Source: Cystobacter fuscus
Lineage (GTDB): Bacteria > Myxococcota > Myxococcia > Myxococcales > Myxococcaceae
Assembly: GCF_002305875.1 (NCBI RefSeq)
Contig: NZ_CP022098.1
Coordinates: forward strand, 6,882,001-6,946,000
Length of the DNA stretch: 64,000 nucleotides
Direction: 5' to 3'
Within the stretch, counting starts at the first letter, position 1. Each line of letters opens with the position of its first letter. Below the pieces are notes generated by a model. The model saw nothing but the letters and a program-made list of their open reading frames with translations. It was not told the origin of the DNA and did not search any database. This document shows, one piece after another, positions 35,640 through 44,094 of the stretch. A program made the position numbers and the translations under genes.

Positions 35640-36443
35640 ATGAAGTCGAGCCCGCTCATCTCCCGGAGTCTGCGATTCGCCCTGTTGCTCACCGCCTCGG
35701 CTTGCGGAGGCGGCACCACCCCGGAAGACAACCTCCCCCCGGCGCCGCCCGCGGATCCGCGACCCGGGCCAGTGGAACCCCAGACGCCCCCGCCGGAGAT
35801 TCCGCAGCCTCCGCGCAAGCCCCAGCTCACGCTGAATGTCACGATGTCCCCGGCCCCCGGCGTCACCTTCGACAAGCCCGTGCGGCTCGCGATGGGCTGG
35901 TACGCCAACCCGCTCGGTCGAGAGGATCTCACCCAGTGGTCCCAGCCCCTGGCGATCGTCGAGGGCGGCATCGTCTACCAGGGCAGCGCACCCGAGGACA
36001 TCGAGTTCAATGTCTACGATGATCCCCCGGAGGCGGCGATGGCTCCCTTCGGAAAGCATGACATCACCACCCTGTGTGCGATGGGCATCCTGCTCGCGTA
36101 CCAGGACCTGAATGGCAATGGGAAGCTCGACACCATTCCCGTCACGGGCCAGCCCATCGACAGGATTGTTGGCACCTCCATGCGGTGGTGGACGAAATAC
36201 GAGTCCGGGCCGGAGCGATACGCGGTCATTTTCATGGCGGAGGCACTGCCCCAATGGGATGTCCGCAAGGGTTTCAACCTGGCGGAACTGTCGGCCTCCA
36301 ATGGGCCCGTGCCGCTGTCCACACCCATTCCCCTCCAGCTCTTCACGGGCGGACCGCAGTTCGACACGCTCGCCTGCGAGGGTCTCTGGCTCAGGGAGAG
36401 CCCGCCTCCCGCGGATCAGTGCGGCCTCGATCTCACTCCCTGA
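35640..36443 (+). CDS. Lipoprotein, paralogue of the next gene
   Basis: 267 residues from ATG 35640. Signal ends LTASACGGG (lipobox), then a Pro-rich linker (PPAPPADPRPGPVEPQTPPP) that could span the cell wall or extend the domain from the membrane. The globular part has VTMSPAPGVTFDKPVRLAMGW and AYQDLNGNGKLDTIP, a dockerin-like Ca loop (DLNGNGKLD) shared with the next gene. No enzyme motif. It follows the candidate ECF promoter. Confidence 0.8.
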   Translation: MKSSPLISRSLRFALLLTASACGGGTTPEDNLPPAPPADPRPGPVEPQTPPPEIPQPPRKPQLTLNVTMSPAPGVTFDKPVRLAMGWYANPLGREDLTQWSQPLAIVEGGIVYQGSAPEDIEFNVYDDPPEAAMAPFGKHDITTLCAMGILLAYQDLNGNGKLDTIPVTGQPIDRIVGTSMRWWTKYESGPERYAVIFMAEALPQWDVRKGFNLAELSASNGPVPLSTPIPLQLFTGGPQFDTLACEGLWLRESPPPADQCGLDLTP

Positions 36444-36470
36444 CCCACGCGAGCACTCCAGGAGCCCCCC

Positions 36471-37790
36471 ATGAATCCAAAAGCACACCACACGCCGGGT
36501 CCGCTGCTCGCCTTGCTGCTCGCCCTTTGCGCCTGCGGGAGCACGGTGGGTACCGACTACCCGGGAGAGCCCCTGCTCACGTTGGAGGGCCAGATGACCC
36601 TGGCCCCGGGAACGACCCTCGACGGGCCGGTGCGCATCGCGCTGGTCTGGTACCCACGGTGGTTCGTGGTCCCCCTCACCATGGGGGGACCCGTCGCCGA
36701 ATCCGAAGCCGTCGTCGCCGAGGACCAACCCTATGAGGGCACCTTCCCCGCGAACTTTCGCTTCAACATCTACCGGCCTCCGAGCAGCACGCGGTGGAAC
36801 GCCGAGGATGGCACCGAGCAGCAGCTCGCGACGGGCGCCCTGCTCGCCTACCAGGACCTGAATGGCAATGGGAAGCTCGACACCATCCCCTCCACGGGGC
36901 ACCCCGTCGATCGGGTCCTCGGCTCGACGATGGTGTTCGACGCACAGACGATGCACACGCTCGTGTACACGAACATGGAGAAGTCCTTCATGCCCGGGGT
37001 GGAGCTGAAGAAGGGCTTCAACCTGCTGAAGTGGGAGGCTTACGCGTCCGCGTCCCTGCCGCTGTCCACGCCCATCCCGCTGGAGATCTCGGGGGGTCGT
37101 CCACTCCTGGATCTGCTCGTGTGCCAGGGATTCTGGGATGGTGTGGACGCGCAGGGCGAGGGAGAACTGTGCGGCATTTCCGGGCTCGAGGATCCGGATA
37201 CCGAGCCGCCGCCTGCTCCCGCCGAGCCGGTGGACTTCGAGGCCGACGTCGTCGTGAAGCGCACGGGAGATCGGGCACGGGTGACCGTCAGACTCAATCA
37301 CGGTTCCGGACCGGGCACGAAGGTGACGTTGGGTGGGCTCGACCTGACGTACAATCCGGAAACTTGGCGCTACGAGCTGCTGGAGGCCACCGCGGCGCCA
37401 CTGCTCGAGGGGGGCTCGATACGGCTGGACGTCGTCTGGGGCGGAAACAAGTATCGCCGCCCGCTGATCATCCCGGGGCGCGTCGACATCACCGCGCCCA
37501 CGCCTGGCACCCACGTGAAGCTCGGCTCGCCCTTCGAGGTGCGCTGGACGAGGCCCGCCGGAGAGGACAGCTATGCCCTCTTCGTGCGTACGGTGGAGGG
37601 CGGCGAAGCCATGGGTTGGACCATCCCCTCCCATCCGTTGTCACAGAACGTGACCCTGTATGACCAATGGATCTCCGCCGGTCCGGCACGCCTCGAGTTG
37701 TCTGTCTTGGCCGATCCCCTCGATTATGCCCCGGACATGCGGATCCAGGTCGAGGTGATGCTCGAGGTGCCCATCACCATCGATCCTTGA
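36471..37790 (+). CDS. Lipoprotein, longer paralogue with an added C-terminal domain
   Basis: 439 residues. Signal ends LALCACGST. The N-terminal ~230 residues are homologous to the preceding lipoprotein: MTLAPGTTLDGPVRIALVWY, AYQDLNGNGKLDTIPSTG, KKGFNLLKWE and LPLSTPIPLE. An additional all-beta region follows (VDFEADVVVKRTGDRARVTV..PTPGTHVKLGSPFEVRWTRP) resembling an Ig/fibronectin-like module. It begins 28 bases after the previous stop, so they probably share a transcript. Function unknown. Confidence 0.8.
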   Translation: MNPKAHHTPGPLLALLLALCACGSTVGTDYPGEPLLTLEGQMTLAPGTTLDGPVRIALVWYPRWFVVPLTMGGPVAESEAVVAEDQPYEGTFPANFRFNIYRPPSSTRWNAEDGTEQQLATGALLAYQDLNGNGKLDTIPSTGHPVDRVLGSTMVFDAQTMHTLVYTNMEKSFMPGVELKKGFNLLKWEAYASASLPLSTPIPLEISGGRPLLDLLVCQGFWDGVDAQGEGELCGISGLEDPDTEPPPAPAEPVDFEADVVVKRTGDRARVTVRLNHGSGPGTKVTLGGLDLTYNPETWRYELLEATAAPLLEGGSIRLDVVWGGNKYRRPLIIPGRVDITAPTPGTHVKLGSPFEVRWTRPAGEDSYALFVRTVEGGEAMGWTIPSHPLSQNVTLYDQWISAGPARLELSVLADPLDYAPDMRIQVEVMLEVPITIDP

Positions 37791-37802
37791 GGCCAGCTCC
37801 CA

Positions 37803-37863
37803 TTTGGGGGATCAGGCAGGAAGTTCGAGGGTTCGGGCATGAAGGCCCGAGCGGTCTCGCGCA
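37803..37863. promoter_or_regulatory. Putative AraC operator, copy 1 (upstream of hydrolase)
   Basis: About 61 bases including GGATCAGGCAGGAAGTTCGA and GGGTTCGGGCATGAAGGCCC match 39901-39961 at about 90%. It lies 45 bases upstream of the 37908 gene. The arrangement predicts a binding region for the regulator at 38879. Confidence 0.6.
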
Positions 37864-37907
37864 GATTCCTCGACCTCCGCACGGTCTCCTCACCATGGAG
37901 AAGGCAC

Positions 37908-38843
37908 ATGGCTTTCCAACTCGACCCCAGAATCTCCCGGCTCGTCGCGCGGGGCGCGGGGCCGTCTTCCCCGGAGGACTTCCAGGAAGGCGATACGGCG
38001 CGCCTCCGCCGCATCCTCGACGAAGGACTGGCGCAACTCAGCGCCCTTCCCGCGGTTTCGGGTGTGTCCGACAGGACGTTCACGATCGCGACCGGGGATG
38101 GGCATTGGCTCAAATTGAGGTGGTACGCGAAGGACGGTTCGACCCCGGGGTCCGCCGCGATCCATTTCCACGGAGGGGCGATGATCGCAGGCAGCATCGA
38201 CCTCTACGACCCGCTCGTCCGGACATACGTGGCGTGGACGGGAGTCCCCATGCTCGCTGTCGACTACCGCCTCGCCCCGGAGGCATCCGCGGGTACCGCG
38301 GCGTCGGACGGTCTCGCGGCCCTCCTGTGGCTGCTCGACAACGCCAGGGAACTCGGGGTCGACCCCTCACGCATCGCCGTCATGGGCGATAGCGCCGGAG
38401 GGGGAGTCGCCGCCGCGGTCGCGCTCCTCGCCCGCGACCGCAGGCTCGAAATCGCTCGGCAGGTGCTCATCTACCCGATGCTCGACGATCGGACCACGGA
38501 CGCCGACCCGCACCTCGCGGCCGTCCCGACCCTCTTCTCATACGCCTTCAACCGCACCGCCTGGGCGGCCGTCCTCGGTGAGCACGCGGGAACGCAACGT
38601 GTGTCGCCCCACGCCGCGCCGGCTCGGAACACCGACTTCACCGGACTCGCACCTGCGTACATCGAGGTCGGTGAGCTGGACATCTTCCGTGACGAGGATG
38701 TCCGCTACGCGCTCCAGCTCTGGCGAGCCGGAGTCCCGACCGAACTGCACGTCCACCCCGGGCTGCCGCACGCCTTCGATGTCCTGCTCATGGGAGAGCC
38801 TCGCTTCCAAGAGGGAAAGCTCCGCGTCCTGAAGGAACTCTGA
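37908..38843 (+). CDS. Alpha/beta hydrolase, hormone-sensitive-lipase type
   Basis: 311 residues; ATG 37908 follows GGAGAAGG. AIHFHGGAMIAGS is the HGGG oxyanion motif, AVMGDSAGGGVAAAVALLA carries the nucleophile Ser (GDSAG), and PHAFD the catalytic His; an Asp lies in VGELDIFRDE. It is an esterase or lipase of small acyl esters, cytosolic. It is convergent with the AraC gene and shares a leader repeat with the SDR on the far side of that gene. Confidence 0.9.
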   Translation: MAFQLDPRISRLVARGAGPSSPEDFQEGDTARLRRILDEGLAQLSALPAVSGVSDRTFTIATGDGHWLKLRWYAKDGSTPGSAAIHFHGGAMIAGSIDLYDPLVRTYVAWTGVPMLAVDYRLAPEASAGTAASDGLAALLWLLDNARELGVDPSRIAVMGDSAGGGVAAAVALLARDRRLEIARQVLIYPMLDDRTTDADPHLAAVPTLFSYAFNRTAWAAVLGEHAGTQRVSPHAAPARNTDFTGLAPAYIEVGELDIFRDEDVRYALQLWRAGVPTELHVHPGLPHAFDVLLMGEPRFQEGKLRVLKEL

Positions 38844-38878
38844 ACCGAGGTACGTCTTCGCGGCCCAGGCGCCCGCCA

Positions 38879-39817
38879 TCACCGCGCGGTACGCTCCGTC
38901 CCACCAGGCCTTTTCACGCCCGTGGCACGCGGCTTCTGGAGTGCATTCATGGTATCGCGCTTGGGCGGCGTCCCGAACATGCGCGCGTATTCCCGGCTGA
39001 ACTGGGATGGGCTTTCATAGCCAACCTGAAGAGCGGCCTGCATCACGTTCTCGCCCTCCGCCACCATCAGCCGCCGTGCCTCCAGCAGCCGCAACTGCTT
39101 CTGATATTGAAGCGGGGTCATGGACATCAGTCCCCTGAAGTGTTGATGAAAGGAGGACTCGCTCATCCGCGCCGCCGCGGCCAGTTCCTTGATGCGGATG
39201 GGACGCGAGAAATTCCGCCTCAGGATGTAGATCGCGTCGGCGATGCGCTGCATGTGGCCATTCGGTAGCGCGAGTTCGCGGAACTCGCCCCCATGGGGAC
39301 CCGTCAGCAACCAGAAACAGATTTCCCGCATGACGGAGGGCTGGAGCACGGGGATCGCCATGGGCGTCGCGAGCATGCGCACCAGCCGCGTGAGACAATC
39401 CACGACGGGGGCGGAGAGTTCTTCCACGAAAACCGCGGAACCGACATCCCCTCTCGGAGGGTGCGCGGCATCGAGCTGCTCCATGACCTCCCGCATGACA
39501 CCGACATCGAATTCGACGGTCATGCCCAGATAGGGCTCGGTGGCACTCGCCTGGGTCACCCTTCCGAACGCCGGGAGTTCCACTCCGACGACAAGGGCTT
39601 GCATCTCGGTGTAGTCGAACACCCTGTCACCCAGCGACACCTGCTTCGAACCCTGCACGGCGATGCAGAGCGCCGGCTTGTAGATCAAATGATGAGGCAG
39701 GACTTCCCTGCTCGTCTTCATCAGGGCGAGACCCTCTATCGGCGTGGGGAATACACCATCACCGCCACCACTCGCTTCGATGTAGTGCTCCAGGGCCATC
39801 TTCAAGGCTGACGACAT
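38879..39817 (-). CDS. AraC-family regulator with an AraC_N domain
   Basis: 312 residues from ATG 39817 (MSSALKMALEHYIEAS). The N-terminal AraC_N domain (LIYKPALCIAVQGSKQVSLG..YLGMTVEFD) is followed by two HTHs: RPIRIKELAAAARMSESSFHQHFRGLMSMTPLQYQKQ and VMQAALQVGYESPSQFSREYARMFG. It is divergent from the SDR at 40015, with operator copy 2 in between, and convergent with the hydrolase; both are likely targets. Confidence 0.9.
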   Translation of the reverse strand: MSSALKMALEHYIEASGGGDGVFPTPIEGLALMKTSREVLPHHLIYKPALCIAVQGSKQVSLGDRVFDYTEMQALVVGVELPAFGRVTQASATEPYLGMTVEFDVGVMREVMEQLDAAHPPRGDVGSAVFVEELSAPVVDCLTRLVRMLATPMAIPVLQPSVMREICFWLLTGPHGGEFRELALPNGHMQRIADAIYILRRNFSRPIRIKELAAAARMSESSFHQHFRGLMSMTPLQYQKQLRLLEARRLMVAEGENVMQAALQVGYESPSQFSREYARMFGTPPKRDTMNALQKPRATGVKRPGGTERTAR

Positions 39818-39900
39818 ACAGGGTCTCCGCTCAGAGCCACTCGGCCCGCGCACCTTCCTTCCAGCCACTGTACCGCGAACCCCGGGCCCTCCCCACTCGT

Positions 39901-39961
39901 TTTGGAGGATCAGGCAAGAAATTCGAGGGTTCGGGCATGAAGGCCCGAGCGGCCTCTCGCA
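39901..39961. promoter_or_regulatory. Putative AraC operator, copy 2 (AraC/SDR divergent region)
   Basis: Same 61-base block as at 37803, here 54 bases upstream of the SDR start and 84 bases upstream of the AraC start. The two copies are the only such sequences I see in the window. Confidence 0.62.
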
Positions 39962-40014
39962 TATTGCGCTCACCCAACACGCCGGGGAGCAACCCCAGGC
40001 CAAAGGAGAAACAA

Positions 40015-40779
40015 GTGAGCTCAACGGGAAAAGTGGCGATCGTCACCGGAGCCAGTCGCGGTCTTGGACGCAACACGGCCATCAGCCTGGCCAGGATCGG
40101 CACCGATGTGATTGTAACCTATCACTCGAATCGCGCCGAAGCCGACAGCGCCGTCGCGGCCATCGAAGCGCTCGGACGAAAGGCCGTCGCCCTGCGGCTC
40201 GACGCCGGCGACATCGCCTCCTTCGATGGCTTCGCCGAGCAGGTACGAGGGGTGTTGCGGGGCGTGTGGGCAAGAGACCGTTTCGACCATCTCGTCAACA
40301 ACGCGGGGTCACACCACCCGGCCTCGTTCGGTCAGATCACCGAAGAGGACTTCGATCGGCTCTGCAACCTCCACTTCAAGGGCGTGCTCTTCCTGACGCA
40401 GAAGTTGCTACCGCTGATCGCCGACGGAGGAAGGATCGTGAATCTCTCCACCGGGCTCACCCGCTTCGTCAGCGCGGGCAGTGCGGCCTATGCCTCGATG
40501 AAGGGGGCCGTCGAGATCCTCACGCGCTACATGGCCAAGGAACTGGCTCCGCGCGGCATCACCGTCAACGTGGTCGCGCCCGGCGCCACCGAGACGGACT
40601 TCTTCGGAGGTGCGGTGCGCGACAATCCCGCCCTCAACCGGGAGGTGGCCGCGAACACCGCGCTCGGCCGGACCGGTGTTCCCGATGACATCGGTCCGAT
40701 GATCGCCTCGCTGCTTTCCGATGCGAACCGGTGGGTGACCGCCCAGCGCATCGAGGTCTCCGGAGGCCTGCACCTCTAG
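40015..40779 (+). CDS. Short-chain dehydrogenase/reductase
   Basis: 254 residues from GTG 40015, chosen because AAAGGAGAAA lies just upstream. TGASRGLGRNTA (NAD(P) binding), VNNAGSHHPASF, catalytic Ser in IVNLSTGLTR, Tyr/Lys in AYASMKGAVE, and PGATETDFFGG. The Arg after TGAS and the HSN sequence after beta-2 fit NADPH preference. It is regulated with the AraC gene; the substrate is probably a small xenobiotic or metabolite. Confidence 0.9.
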   Translation: MSSTGKVAIVTGASRGLGRNTAISLARIGTDVIVTYHSNRAEADSAVAAIEALGRKAVALRLDAGDIASFDGFAEQVRGVLRGVWARDRFDHLVNNAGSHHPASFGQITEEDFDRLCNLHFKGVLFLTQKLLPLIADGGRIVNLSTGLTRFVSAGSAAYASMKGAVEILTRYMAKELAPRGITVNVVAPGATETDFFGGAVRDNPALNREVAANTALGRTGVPDDIGPMIASLLSDANRWVTAQRIEVSGGLHL

Positions 40780-40843
40780 GAACATCCTCCGCTCGGACCG
40801 CATCGCCTGGCGGGGCGCGGCACGTCGGGAGAGAAAGGTCCGA

Positions 40844-40885
40844 GGCCCTCTCTCCCTCCCCGAGGGGAGAGGGAGGAAGGAGGCC
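40844..40885. terminator. Imperfect GC-rich hairpin after the SDR gene
   Basis: GGCCCTCTCTCCCTCCCC, GA, then GGGGAGAGGGAGG with a closing GGCC. A long imperfect stem, of the kind often repeated across large myxobacterial genomes. It may be a terminator or a dispersed palindrome. Confidence 0.4.
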
Positions 40886-41022
40886 AGGGCGGAACCTGAA
40901 CCCAGGTAACCCTTGGCGTGCATGGGTGTTGAGATGGAGACTCCAGCACTCCTGGCCGCGAGCGGGCCATGCGAGCCCGACCTCGGCTCCTGTTGGATGC
41001 TCGCACTGACACCTGCTCCCCC

Positions 41023-42912
41023 ATGTCGAACCCCTCCGAGTCGAGGACTGCGTCCGCGAAGGCCCTGCCCACGGAAAACCCACCACTCGCCCGTGCTCCG
41101 CCACGCCTCCTGCGCTGGTACCTGGAGAAGGTGGATGCATTCCTCTCGGAGTCCATTCGCCAGGGGCCTGTCCTGGATCTCAACCGGGCACGGTTTCAGG
41201 TGAACCTCTCCGTGGTCATCTCGATCATCACCGCGCTGTTCCTGTTCTTCGTGGCTCCGAAGTTCGAGAGGCCCTGGCCGCTGGTGCTCGTGTCCCTGCT
41301 GAGCTTGACAGGTATCGGCCTCAGCCAGGTGATGCTGCATTGGATGTCCTCGCCTCGCATCCCCGCGATGATTCAGTGCGCCTCCTCGACGGTGCCAACG
41401 ATGACCATCATCCTCTATGTGGGCGAGTGGGGCACCGCCTTGCAGGCCACGGCCATGCTCATCCCCCTGGCGAGTGTCTATCTGCTAGGCATCCGCAAGG
41501 GCTTGATCCCGTGCCTGCTCCTCGCGGCGAACGCGGCCCTCGTCCACCCCTTCCTCCATGCGCGCAACGCCCTCGATTGGATCATCGGCGCTTTCACCGC
41601 GCTCGCCATCCTGACCGTGTGCGTGATGAGCGGGTTGTTCACCCGCTCGCGCGATGAGGCGCAGATGTCACTCGAGCGGGCGCTCAGGACGCAGAGCGAG
41701 AGCGAGCGCAAGCTCAGCAGCCTGTTGGAGAACACGGAGGACGTGGTGTGCTCGCTCGACCTTGGAGGGCGGATCGTCACCGCCAACCAGGCGTTCCGGC
41801 AACTGTATCTCCAGCACCTCTCCCGCGAGCTCCAACCGGCGGATGCCCTGCGCGAGCTGCTGCCCCTGGAGGACCCGACACGCTGGACGGAGCGCTTCCG
41901 GCAGGTGCTCGGCGGGCACCGCGTGCGCTTCGAGGTGACGCTCGCGGTACGGGGTCAGGCGCGGGTGCTGGACGTGTCCCTGGGCCCCATCGCTGGAGAG
42001 GCGGGCATGCCCGAGGGGATGACGCTCTTTGGCAAGGACGTCACCGCCAGCAAGGAGGCCGAGTCGCGCCTGGGGGAGATGCACCGCAACCTGATCGACG
42101 TCTCGCGCCAGGCGGGCATGGCGGAGATCGCCACGGGAGTGCTCCACAACGTGGGCAACACCCTCAACAGCGCCAACGTGTCGGCCGAGCTGGTCATCCA
42201 GGGGCTGCGCGGTCTGCGCGTGTCGAGCGTGGTGAAGACGTTGGAGCTCCTCCGGGAGCATGCGGGCCACCTGGACTCCTTTCTCACCTCCGCCCAGGGC
42301 CAGCAGATTCCCGCCTACCTGGAGGCGCTCGGCAAGGAACTTCCCGAGGCGAAAGAGCGGCTGCTGGAGGAGATGCGCGCGCTCCGGGAGAGCCTGGAGA
42401 ACGTCAAGGCCGTGGTGCGCATGCAGCAGGAGCACGCCCGCTACCTGGGAGTGGTGGAGCCGGTGGCGGTGCCCCAGCTCATCGACGATGCCCTGCGCCT
42501 GCAGGGGCGCTCCTTCGAGGCCCTGGGCATCCAGGTGCGCCGCGAGTACGGCCCGGTGCCCCTGGTGATGGTGGACCGGCACAAGCTGCTGCAAATCCTG
42601 TTGAACCTGTTGAACAACGCCCGGCACGCGCTGGAGGGGCGCGAGCGCTCGAACAGGTGGCTCACCGTGCGCGTGTCGCGTGCGGCGCAGGCGCGGCTGC
42701 GCATCGAGGTGGAGGACAACGGGACGGGAATCGCGCACGAGCATCTGCCCCGCCTGTTCACCCAGGGCTTCACCACGAAGAAGACCGGGCACGGCTTCGG
42801 CCTGCACATCAGCGCGCTGTCAGCCACCGAGCTGGGCGGCTCGCTCTCCTGCACAAGCCAGGGCCTCGGCCAGGGCGCCACCTTCACCATCGAGGTTCCC
42901 CTGGAAGCATGA
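41023..42912 (+). CDS. Membrane histidine kinase with PAS domain
   Basis: 629 residues from ATG 41023. Five or six membrane helices (residues ~65-220; VVISIITALFLFFVA.., LVLVSLLSLTGIGLSQ.., ALTVCV-like) form a sensor. A PAS domain follows (LLENTEDVVCSLDLGGRIV). The H-box is MAEIATGVLHNVGNTLNS, the HNVGN variant common in myxobacteria. ATPase boxes: LLNLLNNARHAL (N), DNGTGI (G1), TTKKTGHGFGLH (G2). No receiver domain; the cognate regulator is not obvious but the 46263 response regulator is near. Confidence 0.9.
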   Translation: MSNPSESRTASAKALPTENPPLARAPPRLLRWYLEKVDAFLSESIRQGPVLDLNRARFQVNLSVVISIITALFLFFVAPKFERPWPLVLVSLLSLTGIGLSQVMLHWMSSPRIPAMIQCASSTVPTMTIILYVGEWGTALQATAMLIPLASVYLLGIRKGLIPCLLLAANAALVHPFLHARNALDWIIGAFTALAILTVCVMSGLFTRSRDEAQMSLERALRTQSESERKLSSLLENTEDVVCSLDLGGRIVTANQAFRQLYLQHLSRELQPADALRELLPLEDPTRWTERFRQVLGGHRVRFEVTLAVRGQARVLDVSLGPIAGEAGMPEGMTLFGKDVTASKEAESRLGEMHRNLIDVSRQAGMAEIATGVLHNVGNTLNSANVSAELVIQGLRGLRVSSVVKTLELLREHAGHLDSFLTSAQGQQIPAYLEALGKELPEAKERLLEEMRALRESLENVKAVVRMQQEHARYLGVVEPVAVPQLIDDALRLQGRSFEALGIQVRREYGPVPLVMVDRHKLLQILLNLLNNARHALEGRERSNRWLTVRVSRAAQARLRIEVEDNGTGIAHEHLPRLFTQGFTTKKTGHGFGLHISALSATELGGSLSCTSQGLGQGATFTIEVPLEA

Positions 42913-42997
42913 CGCCGCCCCATGTCGCGCCAACGCGCCAGATGAAGGGCGGGCTCCTCGGCAAGGTGGTCCTCCGCCTCGCCTGAGGAGCCGGACG

Positions 42998-43894
42998 TCA
43001 GGCCCTCGCGCCCGTATGGGTGAGCAGCGCCCGGGAGAGTTCCCCGAACAGCGGGCGGGGAAGATCATGGCCCATCCCTTCCAGCATGAGCAGCTTCGCT
43101 CCGTGGATGCGCTCCGCCACGGCGACCCCATGCGCGGCGGGGAACATCGGGTCATCCGTCCCATGGATGACGAGCGTGGGCACGCGCAGGTGCTTCAGCG
43201 CCTCGGCCTGCTCTTGCGTGGGAGAGGGCACGAACCCGTGGTTCATCGAGGCGACCGGGTTGCGCGCGCGGTCGAACATCCGCTCCACCGTGCGCCGGCA
43301 CTCCTGCTCATCGAAGGGGGGTGCGCTGGCGGCCATCGCCCGAGCCATCTTCACCTGGAGATCGATGATCTCCTCGCGGTTGCGAGGCGGGTTGCTGGCC
43401 GCCGCCAGCTGCACCTCGATCGCGCGGGAGGCAGGCGGTGGAAGCGCTCCTTCCGGAGTCTTCCCCTGGAAGGCCTGATGGAAGGTCTCCACGACTCCGG
43501 GACGCAGCGGCGTGGACATCATCACCGTGAGGGAGAGCACTCGCTCCGGGTGACGGATGCTCACGAGCTGGCAGATCATCCCGCCCAACGAGGCACCCAC
43601 CAGGTGGGCCGCGGCGATGCCGTACGCATCGAGCACCCCCAGCGCGTCCCGGGCCAGGTCCTCCAGCGTGTAGGGGTTCTTCTGGAAGTCGAAGCAGGTC
43701 GACTGGCCGGTGTCCCGGTGATCGTAGCGGATGACGTAACGCCCCCCGGCGACGAGCTGCTCGATGAACTCCTCGGGCCAGAGAATGCCCTGGGCCGAAG
43801 CGCCCATCACCAGCAGGATCGGCGGGCTGCCGGGCTCGCCGAAGCTCTCGGTCCACAACTCGATGCCATTGGACTTCACCATGCGTTCCGCCAT
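42998..43894 (-). CDS. Alpha/beta hydrolase
   Basis: 298 residues. LLVMGASAQGILWP near the oxyanion position, VIRYDHRDTGQS, nucleophile elbow HLVGASLGGMICQ, acid in VIHGTDDPMFP and His in EGMGHDLP. It resembles aclacinomycin methylesterase RdmC/DnrP-type hydrolases, but the substrate is unassigned. The gene runs opposite to both flanking kinases. Confidence 0.9.
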   Translation of the reverse strand: MAERMVKSNGIELWTESFGEPGSPPILLVMGASAQGILWPEEFIEQLVAGGRYVIRYDHRDTGQSTCFDFQKNPYTLEDLARDALGVLDAYGIAAAHLVGASLGGMICQLVSIRHPERVLSLTVMMSTPLRPGVVETFHQAFQGKTPEGALPPPASRAIEVQLAAASNPPRNREEIIDLQVKMARAMAASAPPFDEQECRRTVERMFDRARNPVASMNHGFVPSPTQEQAEALKHLRVPTLVIHGTDDPMFPAAHGVAVAERIHGAKLLMLEGMGHDLPRPLFGELSRALLTHTGARA

Positions 43895-44094
43895 ACCGCT
43901 GCCCCCGTGTATCGCTCGTAGCGTTTCAGTGGTTCACTGCCCGTGATGAAGAGACCGTCTTAGCCCAGGAAACAGCCCGACGAGCCCCTTCTGGCACGTT
44001 CCAGGACGGAATTGACGAGACGAGCCCGGTGTCGCTCAGGTCACAATCGACAACCCGCCGAAACAGACTGCACACGCCACGTCGATTGCTCGCC

